From positions 186,001-250,000 of the forward strand of contig NZ_KB849283.1 of assembly GCF_000368145.1 (NCBI RefSeq): DNA of 64,000 nt, in the 5' to 3' direction. A model generated the notes under the pieces. The model saw only the letters and a list, made by a program, of their open reading frames with translations. It was not told where the DNA came from and ran no database searches. This document shows, piece after piece, positions 1 to 6,214 of the stretch; the stretch's first letter is position 1, and each line of letters opens with the position of its first letter. The position numbers were made by a program, and so were the translations under genes. The DNA comes from Acinetobacter guillouiae CIP 63.46 (GTDB lineage Bacteria; Pseudomonadota; Gammaproteobacteria; Pseudomonadales; Moraxellaceae).

Positions 1-60
1 AAACATTACGTTGCGCTGATGGTTTACTTAAGGGAAGTAAAGGCTGGTTCTAAATATTAA
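1..60 (+). CDS. C-terminal end of an unidentified protein (partial)
   Basis: The first frame is open from the window edge and ends in TAA at 58-60, giving 19 residues that end LREVKAGSKY. This could be the tail of a gene that starts outside the window. The piece is too short to assign to a family, and an open frame this short can occur by chance. The 108 bases that follow hold no clear terminator and lead to the end of the convergent regulator gene. Confidence 0.35.
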   Translation, partial: KHYVALMVYLREVKAGSKY

Positions 61-168
61 GATCAAAGAGATTGAAATTTTATAGAAGGTTAGATGGCTG
101 AGTCTTATTTTGCAAAAGAATTAAAAATAAGGATTTTAAACAGCGGCATATAGATCCCTCAATATTTT

Positions 169-756
169 CTAGGCAAATAACTCCATTTTTAGGATGGTTT
201 CGACATGATGTTTAAACGAGTGTTGGTCTAGACCTTTTAAGCCAAGTTGATAGATTCCTTCTAAACCACAAACAAAAGCAATCAGCCGCCAAGCAATGTC
301 TTGGCTACTGCTGGCTGTAGCAATTTTAAATTCTTGTTGGGCGATGCCATGTTCAATCGCTGTAACCAAGGCAACATGCCATTGTTCCATCGTAATATTA
401 TAAGCTTTTTTAATTTCAGGATCTTGGTCGATTAAAATCTCAGCTTCATTCCAGAGTCGTAAATAGGGTTGAGTTTGTTCAATATTTTCAAAACCCAGTA
501 AAAGAGATAAACGTTCAAAACTACTGTCGGTTTTAATTTGATCTTCTACTTCATTGAGTTGATCCATTAATTCAATAAAAACTTCGGCCTTTAAATGCGA
601 ACTTGATTCAAAGTGATGATGTACTTGTCCTGTTGAAACTTGTGCTTCTGCGGCAATACGGCGCACTGTTAATCCATTCAATCCATCTTGTAATGCAACA
701 CGCTTTGCTGCATCCAAAATCATATTACGACGTTGTTCTCGGTTTAAATAGTTCAT
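169..756 (-). CDS. amvR: TetR family repressor of the adjacent efflux pump (AmvR/SmvR-like)
   Basis: A 195-residue TetR/AcrR type regulator. The N-terminal helix-turn-helix lies at about residues 5-50 (ILDAAKRVALQDGLNGLTVR, then AAEAQVSTGQVHHHF), followed by an alpha-helical ligand-binding domain with no obvious motif. The ATG at 754-756 was chosen because the protein then begins just before the HTH; the frame stays open upstream only to a TTG that lies inside the operator. The gene is divergent from a 14-TM MFS pump, and the shared intergenic region carries two matching palindromes. This is the arrangement known for amvR/amvA in Acinetobacter and smvR/smvA in enterics. It most likely represses the pump and itself, and is released by cationic biocides or dyes; that role is inferred from the family and the context. 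Confidence 0.85.
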   Translation of the reverse strand: MNYLNREQRRNMILDAAKRVALQDGLNGLTVRRIAAEAQVSTGQVHHHFESSSHLKAEVFIELMDQLNEVEDQIKTDSSFERLSLLLGFENIEQTQPYLRLWNEAEILIDQDPEIKKAYNITMEQWHVALVTAIEHGIAQQEFKIATASSSQDIAWRLIAFVCGLEGIYQLGLKGLDQHSFKHHVETILKMELFA

Positions 757-797
757 CACTTTTAATACAACAAAATTTACAAAACAAATATTAAACA

Positions 798-856
798 AAG
801 TTGGACGTTTGTTCAAGTCTGGTTATAATGACGAAACTTGAACAAGTGTCCAACTT
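798..856. promoter_or_regulatory. Promoter and paired operator between amvR and amvA
   Basis: Two 21-bp arms at 798-818 and 836-856 form an inverted repeat with 19 of 21 positions matching. Each arm contains its own dyad of the form TTGRAC-N4-GTYCAA, at 801-816 and 838-853. Between the arms is TATAAT at 824-829. TTGGAC at 801-806 sits exactly 17 bp upstream of it, so the left operator overlaps the -35 box of amvA and the right operator lies over the start of its transcript. This geometry fits repression by two TetR dimers. Confidence 0.8.
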
Positions 857-870
857 TAATTAGGTGTGTT

Positions 871-2358
871 ATGTACCGCAATTGGGTGATTTTGGCAATC
901 ATCGTTTTAATTTATTTACCGGTTTCAATTGATGCAACGGTTTTGCATGTTGCCATCCCAACATTGAGTGCTGCCTTATCACTATCCAGTAATGAAATGC
1001 TCTGGGTGATAGATATCTATTCACTGATCATGGCAGGCTTGATTTTACCCATGGGGGCATTGGGGGATCGTATTGGTTTTAAACGGCTGATGCTGATTGG
1101 TGCTGGTATTTTTGGTGTGGCTTCTCTCATGGCTGCTTTTGCGAGTTCAGCCTATATGTTGATTGCTGCCCGAGCATTTCTTGGTGTAGGCGCTGCCATG
1201 ATTTTACCTGCAACCTTGGCAGGTGTTCGAAATACCTTTTTAGATGAAAAACAACGTAATTATGCTTTAGGTATTTGGGGAACTGTTGGCGGTGGTGGAG
1301 CCGCTTTTGGTCCACTTTTGGGTGGTTTTATTCTGGAACATTTTTCATGGGGAACCGTTTTCCTGATTAACGTGCCAATTATTATTTTGGTCTTGGTATT
1401 GACGACATGGCTGGTGCCAAAGCAAGCAGTACAAACCAAACAACCTTTAAATCTATTACAAGCGCTCATTTTGGTCACTGCAATCTTAATGCTGATTTAT
1501 TCGATTAAGACCTCTATCTATGCGTTTAGCCTAGGGATGATTTTGATTTTTGTGCTTGGATTGGGATTGTTAGTGGGATTCATCCGCCATCAATTGAAAA
1601 CAACGCAACCGATGATTGATTTTAGTCTGTTTAAGAATCCTGTGATCTCAACCAGTATTGTGATGGCAATGGTGGCTATGATTGCATTAGTTGGTTTTGA
1701 GCTACTCCTTTCACAAGAATTACAGTTTGTGTATGGATATAGCCCATTGGAAGCGGGTTTGTTTATTTTACCCTTTATGATAGCAATCAGTATTGGTGGA
1801 CCTTTTACTAGTATTTTAATGAATCACTATGGTTTAAGACCTGTTGCAACTGTTGGGATGCTGATGTGTGCCTTATGTTTCTTTGGTTTGGCCATGACCA
1901 ATTTTGACATCGATTATTTTCAAGCTTGGGTGTGGATGGTGCTGATGGGGATCAGTGTTGAAATCGCATTATTATCTTCCACGGCAGCTATTATGTCTGC
2001 TGTACCTCCACAAAAAGCAACGGCTGCTGGTGCAATCGAAGGCATGGCGTATGAGTTAGGTGCAGGTCTTGGGATTGCGATTTTTGGACTATTGTTGTCT
2101 ATATTTTATGCGCATTCGATTATCTTGCCTGATCATTTACCGCTGAATATCGCAGCTCAAGCAAGTTCTTCTATTGGTGAGGCATTATTGCTGAGCAAAC
2201 AATTAGAACCTGCATTGATGCAACAGGTAAAACAAGCTGCCTTTGAAGCGTTTATTCATTCGCATAGTAAAGTCTTGGGTATTTCGGGTGTGATGTTCCT
2301 AGTTTTATCTGTATTTGTTTGGCGCGCTTTACCTGCAAAGAAACAGCTAGCAGTCTAG
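871..2358 (+). CDS. amvA: MFS multidrug/biocide efflux pump, AmvA (SmvA) type
   Basis: A 495-residue inner-membrane protein of the DHA2 (14-TM) drug:H+ antiporter family. The sequence has repeated hydrophobic segments, the motif A region GALGDRIGFKRLMLIG in the loop after TM2, the motif B region AARAFLGVGAAMILPATLAG, and a glycine-rich antiporter motif C region (WGTVGGGGAAFGPLLGGF). The opening MYRNWVILAIIVLIYLPVSI matches my memory of AmvA/AedF from A. baumannii, which exports dyes, detergents and disinfectants such as chlorhexidine and benzalkonium. The ATG at 871 was preferred to an upstream TTG at 838, which falls inside the operator. It is expressed from the promoter at 801-829, under control of the divergent TetR regulator, and ends at a strong hairpin. 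Confidence 0.9.
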   Translation: MYRNWVILAIIVLIYLPVSIDATVLHVAIPTLSAALSLSSNEMLWVIDIYSLIMAGLILPMGALGDRIGFKRLMLIGAGIFGVASLMAAFASSAYMLIAARAFLGVGAAMILPATLAGVRNTFLDEKQRNYALGIWGTVGGGGAAFGPLLGGFILEHFSWGTVFLINVPIIILVLVLTTWLVPKQAVQTKQPLNLLQALILVTAILMLIYSIKTSIYAFSLGMILIFVLGLGLLVGFIRHQLKTTQPMIDFSLFKNPVISTSIVMAMVAMIALVGFELLLSQELQFVYGYSPLEAGLFILPFMIAISIGGPFTSILMNHYGLRPVATVGMLMCALCFFGLAMTNFDIDYFQAWVWMVLMGISVEIALLSSTAAIMSAVPPQKATAAGAIEGMAYELGAGLGIAIFGLLLSIFYAHSIILPDHLPLNIAAQASSSIGEALLLSKQLEPALMQQVKQAAFEAFIHSHSKVLGISGVMFLVLSVFVWRALPAKKQLAV

Positions 2359-2364
2359 AATATT

Positions 2365-2394
2365 GCGCATAATTTAAATTATGCGCTTGTTTTT
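2365..2394 (+). terminator. Rho-independent terminator after amvA
   Basis: A perfect 22-bp self-complementary stem, GCGCATAATTT/AAATTATGCGC, at 2365-2386 is followed by TTGTTTTT. It begins 6 bases after the amvA stop codon. Confidence 0.85.
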
Positions 2395-2682
2395 ACATTT
2401 AGATTTTACAGTGTGAAAAAATGAGTTTGGTGAAGCGATTGAAAAACTTTAGCAAACTCAAATTGTGATTTAATCAACACTGCCACGGCAGTGTTTTTTT
2501 AGTAAATTTGCTAGTGTATATTTTTAAATCTATTTAAGAGATAGATAAACTTTATGTTGTAGAGCACAGTGTCAAATTAGAAGAAATTGATCGAATTATC
2601 TCTAATAAAAAATAACTCTACAGTTCTTCATTCACTAATCAGCAAAAAAACAGTATCCTTAGACCTGTAACTAGGAGCTTCC
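2395..2682 (+). other. Intergenic region before dnaX with a second hairpin
   Basis: It contains a terminator-like hairpin AACACTGCC-AC-GGCAGTGTT at 2476-2496 with a T run to 2500. Just before it is a 15-codon open frame starting at ATG 2421 (MSLVKRLKNFSKLKL), which has no clear ribosome binding site. A frame open from about 2540 and ending at TAA (around 2614) reads LYVVEHSVKLEEIDRIISNK near its end and may be a decayed gene tail. No promoter is obvious. The dnaX ribosome binding site, AGGAG, lies near 2672. Confidence 0.4.
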
Positions 2683-4917
2683 ATGTATCAGGTACTTGCA
2701 CGTAAATATCGCCCACGTAACTTTAATGAATTGGTCGGACAGAATCACGTTTCACGTGCACTGACCAGTGCTTTAGATCGTGGACGTTTACACCATGCCT
2801 ATTTATTTACTGGAACACGTGGGGTGGGGAAAACCACAATTGCTCGAATTTTAGCGAAATGTTTAAATTGTGAAACAGGGGTAACCTCTACACCTTGTGA
2901 AGTTTGTGCAACTTGTAAGGCGGTAAATGAAGGGCGCTTTATTGACCTTATTGAAATCGATGCTGCATCACGGACTAAAGTCGAAGACACACGTGAGTTG
3001 CTCGACAATGTACCTTATGCACCGACCCAAGGGCGATTTAAGGTATATTTGATCGATGAGGTACATATGCTGTCGACGCATTCCTTTAATGCGTTATTGA
3101 AAACATTAGAAGAACCGCCTGAACATGTAAAATTTTTATTTGCGACAACAGATCCACAAAAATTACCAATTACGGTGATTTCACGTTGCTTGCAATTTAC
3201 ATTACGTCCATTGGCTGTAGATGAAATTACTCATCACCTTACAGATATTTTAAATAAAGAAGAAATTTCATCAGAGCAAGATGCGATTTGGCAAATTGCT
3301 GAATCTGCCCAAGGTTCATTACGTGATGCGTTGTCTTTAACTGACCAAGCAATTGCCTATGGTCAAGGTGCAATTCAGCATCAAGATGTCAAAGAAATGC
3401 TGGGTTTGATTGATAGAACCATCATTTATGATTTGATCTTGGCAATTCATCAAAACCAAAATGCACGTGTCAGCCAATTATTACTACAATTTAGGCAACA
3501 GGCTTTAGATGTTTCATTGGTTTTAGATCAGTTTATTTCGACTTTGCATGAGTTGGCAATGTTGCAATATTTGCCTGATTTAAGTCTAAAATACAGTGCT
3601 GAAATTAATCAAAAAATTATGCAGTTATCAAAAATTGTCTCTGCACAAGATTTACAGCTTTATTATCAAATTGCCAGTAAAGGTAGAGCGGAGCTACAAC
3701 TTGCAGTAACACAAGAGCAAGGCTTTGAAATGACAGTATTGCGTTTACTGGCATTTAGACCGATGCAAATCAATGAAATTGTAGTCTCTCAAGCTCAACA
3801 ACCACAAAACAATCAGAATATCGATCAAGTTGTTATTTCACAGCAATCGCATCAAGCATCTGTTCAAACAGGGCTTGTGCAACAAGCACAGATTCAGCAA
3901 GCGCAAATTCAGCAAGAGCCAGCTCATCAACAGCAGGCTCAGAAAGTGCCTGTTGAAAAAAACAGTGAACAACAAAATGCTACTTTGAATGTGAGTTCAC
4001 AACCAGAAACTGACGCGCCATTAGCGGAGACACAGCAAGCGCAGGTTGAGGTCAATTCGCAGCGTATAGTGAGTGATTTAGCTCCAGCTTTTGACCAAGT
4101 TGAAGATCAGCAAACTCAACAGCAAAGTGTTGACCATGAACCGAGCAGTGATGACTATTTAGATGACTTTGCTGAGGAAGTACAACAAAGCGCTGTGGTT
4201 GAAGCAACGGCTCATAATAGTCAAGGTGTTGAAGCGCAGCCTCCAATTGTTCAAGAGAAAATTGACGTAGAAAATGCAGAACCAAGTTTAACCTTGTTTG
4301 GTGCTGAGTTAAGTCAACCGAAAAATACCACGCCTCAGTCTAGTCCAAATCAAGATGTATTCTTTTTAGCACCTGAAAATCAGGATCAAAATGTTGAAAT
4401 TGATTTGGTTGAGCCTATTCATTCTCAAACAGATACTCCAGTTCAAGTTTCTAATATTATCCCTGAAATAGAACACGGATCTTGTTCTGAGGAACAAACG
4501 CCACAACAGATACTTGCCTTAAAATTACAGGTCTTAGAAGGTGAGTGGACAGTTGATAAATGGGAGTATTGGTTTAGAAATAGCTCACTTTCTCCAGCTG
4601 TTCAAGAACTTGCACAGCATGGGTTAATGACTGGGGATGTGAATGGTCAATCTATTTTTCAAATTTCACAAAAATATGAAAAATTATTGAACCAAGCACA
4701 ACATGATCTTGAGGCGAAATTAAAACAGCAGTGGCCGAGTACTTTGTTTACGGTGCAATATGGTGAAGTTGAATCGACTACACCTTATATGATGCAAAAC
4801 GAGCGTAAGCTTCGAGCTTATGATCGTGCCAGTGAAATGCTTCAAAAAGAGCCTTTAGTCAAAAGCTTAATTGAAGCATTGGATGGAAAGTTGGAAAATA
4901 TTCAGCTTAAAGCCTAA
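2683..4917 (+). CDS. dnaX: DNA polymerase III subunit gamma/tau
   Basis: The clamp-loader ATPase subunit (744 residues), which forms the loader with delta and delta-prime, loads the beta clamp and, in the tau form, links polymerase cores and the DnaB helicase. Visible features are Walker A GTRGVGKT (residues 44-51), a zinc module of Cys63/72/75/78, Walker B LIDEVH (about 123-128) and the sensor region FATTDPQKLP. From about residue 370 to 600 there is a long glutamine- and glutamate-rich linker with repeated QQAQ-like units, then a C-terminal tau domain. The start is the ATG preceded by AGGAG. At codons 425-427 a run of seven A residues makes the heptamer A AAA AAC, with a stop two codons later in the -1 frame, so a short gamma form may also be made (see findings). 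Confidence 0.97.
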   Translation: MYQVLARKYRPRNFNELVGQNHVSRALTSALDRGRLHHAYLFTGTRGVGKTTIARILAKCLNCETGVTSTPCEVCATCKAVNEGRFIDLIEIDAASRTKVEDTRELLDNVPYAPTQGRFKVYLIDEVHMLSTHSFNALLKTLEEPPEHVKFLFATTDPQKLPITVISRCLQFTLRPLAVDEITHHLTDILNKEEISSEQDAIWQIAESAQGSLRDALSLTDQAIAYGQGAIQHQDVKEMLGLIDRTIIYDLILAIHQNQNARVSQLLLQFRQQALDVSLVLDQFISTLHELAMLQYLPDLSLKYSAEINQKIMQLSKIVSAQDLQLYYQIASKGRAELQLAVTQEQGFEMTVLRLLAFRPMQINEIVVSQAQQPQNNQNIDQVVISQQSHQASVQTGLVQQAQIQQAQIQQEPAHQQQAQKVPVEKNSEQQNATLNVSSQPETDAPLAETQQAQVEVNSQRIVSDLAPAFDQVEDQQTQQQSVDHEPSSDDYLDDFAEEVQQSAVVEATAHNSQGVEAQPPIVQEKIDVENAEPSLTLFGAELSQPKNTTPQSSPNQDVFFLAPENQDQNVEIDLVEPIHSQTDTPVQVSNIIPEIEHGSCSEEQTPQQILALKLQVLEGEWTVDKWEYWFRNSSLSPAVQELAQHGLMTGDVNGQSIFQISQKYEKLLNQAQHDLEAKLKQQWPSTLFTVQYGEVESTTPYMMQNERKLRAYDRASEMLQKEPLVKSLIEALDGKLENIQLKA

Positions 4918-4953
4918 TTTTAAAAAACATCTAGATTAAATAACGTTTTAAAT

Positions 4954-4989
4954 AAGCTCAATTTCACTGGAATTGGGCTTGTTTTTATT
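4954..4989 (+). terminator. Rho-independent terminator after dnaX
   Basis: The stem AAGCTCAATT / AATTGGGCTT (10 bp with one G-U pair) has a 7-base loop and is followed by GTTTTTATT. Confidence 0.8.
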
Positions 4990-5153
4990 CCACTGTATTT
5001 TGCCGAAATTTAGGCAATATTCACAATCCTTTTCTGCCTGTGCCAAGGTAAATCATTTTAAAATCTCATCAGGTTCTCAATTTATATAAGAATTTTAATT
5101 CAAATTATGATGATCAATCTAGCATTTATGGGCGTTGTTATGCTGAAAATCAC

Positions 5154-5181
5154 TTGTTTTAAATATTTTTATGGTTATAAT
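5154..5181 (+). promoter_or_regulatory. Predicted sigma-70 promoter of the Mg2+ transport operon
   Basis: TTGTTT at 5154-5159 and a consensus TATAAT at 5176-5181 are separated by 16 bp. Transcription would begin near 5188, leaving an untranslated leader of about 255 bases before the first gene of the operon. Confidence 0.6.
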
Positions 5182-5187
5182 TACGGC

Positions 5188-5442
5188 AACTTTAATTAGC
5201 GGAGACCCTAAGTGGCAAATTGTTCATCGAGGCGCTGTAGTTTATATACAGCCATTATTCGTATCTGAGCAAGAGAGCACTGCCTTTAGGAGAGCTGTCT
5301 TGCAATGAGACAGTTATAATCTGATTTTAAACTACATCCCCATTTTGACGTGAAACAGCTCAATTTTGACTTTAATCAGTTCAATTTTGGCTTGTTTTTG
5401 TGCGCACTTAGATTCATACCGCCTCAGCAATGAGGATTACGT
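5188..5442 (+). promoter_or_regulatory. Long structured leader RNA upstream of the mgtA/mgtC operon
   Basis: About 255 bases separate the predicted start from the first ATG. The segment forms at least two compact hairpins: GCTGTA/TACAGC at 5234-5252 and CTGTCT/AGACAG at 5295-5313. A bulged long-range pairing is possible between 5207-5212 and 5284-5290. Near the end are two imperfect 14-base direct repeats (AGCTCAATTTTGAC at 5357, AGTTCAATTTTGGC at 5378), then a T-rich run at 5389-5400. Leaders of Mg2+ transporter genes are often riboswitches or attenuators, but I could not match this one to the M-box or yybP-ykoY consensus by eye. A regulatory role is inferred. Confidence 0.5.
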
Positions 5443-6165
5443 ATGGTAATCAATCAACTTTGTATGATAGAAACAGTACTGATTACGGGCTGCTTTTTAT
5501 TACTTATTATTCATAAATCAGCATATGCCGATCCTGTATTAATTACAGATGATGCAAGTGTTGCTGATCTATATACTTGCCATTTTGAAAGTAATATAAA
5601 CTTTTATAAACATCAGGAGGTTAATTCCAGTTTTTCTCCAGTATGTGGCATTGCCAAAAATTTGGAATTAAGTTTTCAACTGGATGATCATGTTCAAAAT
5701 AAGAATCGTCATGATGTGATATCAGGTCAATTCAAACGTAATTTGAAAGTAGTGGAGTCAAATAGTTGGGGCGCTGCCGCATCCTTAACAATAAGCCGAA
5801 ATATGTATGGTGATGACCACTCTAGTTGGAAAGTGAATCTCCCCGTAACTTATTTATTACTGGATGATCGGTTATTTTTAAATGGCAATATCTCCTATGA
5901 ACATCAGGGCAATACTCAGTATGTTTTAGCTGCAATTTCAAGTAATTATTGGATCAATGCTAAAACTTCGCTCAGTGCAGAAATCTTTAATCAAGATCAT
6001 CAGTCTGTATTTTTTCAAACCGCATTTGGTTATGAGTTGATTCAAGATTTTGTCAGGGTCCAAGTGGCTTATGCAGATCGATTTGACCACCATCATGATC
6101 GCTGGTTTGGGCTGGGAGCTGAGTTTCTCACCAATTTTAAGCTCATAAAAAAATCATCTAATTAA
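5443..6165 (+). CDS. Exported protein of unknown function, first gene of the mgtA operon (predicted outer-membrane barrel)
   Basis: A 240-residue protein with an N-terminal hydrophobic signal ending in a plausible cleavage site (HKSAYA-DP, about residue 29). The rest has no long hydrophobic segment. It consists of alternating polar and apolar stretches such as WKVNLPVTYLL, RLFLNGNISYEH and RVQVAYADRF, the pattern of antiparallel beta strands in an outer-membrane barrel. The middle and end are rich in His and Asp (DDHSSW, NQDHQS, DRFDHHHDRWFG). I do not recognise the family. GAGG about 8 bases before the ATG supports this start. It precedes mgtA by 49 bases on the same strand behind the same leader, so a role in divalent cation handling at the outer membrane is possible but not shown. 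Confidence 0.7.
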   Translation: MVINQLCMIETVLITGCFLLLIIHKSAYADPVLITDDASVADLYTCHFESNINFYKHQEVNSSFSPVCGIAKNLELSFQLDDHVQNKNRHDVISGQFKRNLKVVESNSWGAAASLTISRNMYGDDHSSWKVNLPVTYLLLDDRLFLNGNISYEHQGNTQYVLAAISSNYWINAKTSLSAEIFNQDHQSVFFQTAFGYELIQDFVRVQVAYADRFDHHHDRWFGLGAEFLTNFKLIKKSSN

Positions 6166-6214
6166 ATTCCTGTTCAATAGGAAGAAGTCTTTATTGCCAA
6201 AAAAGGAGAACATT

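Noticed and set aside
5171-5308. A 45-codon open frame starting at ATG 5171 in the Mg2+ operon leader
   Set aside because: The ATG lies upstream of the predicted transcription start (it overlaps the spacer and -10 region), and there is no ribosome binding site. The segment is better read as structured leader RNA.
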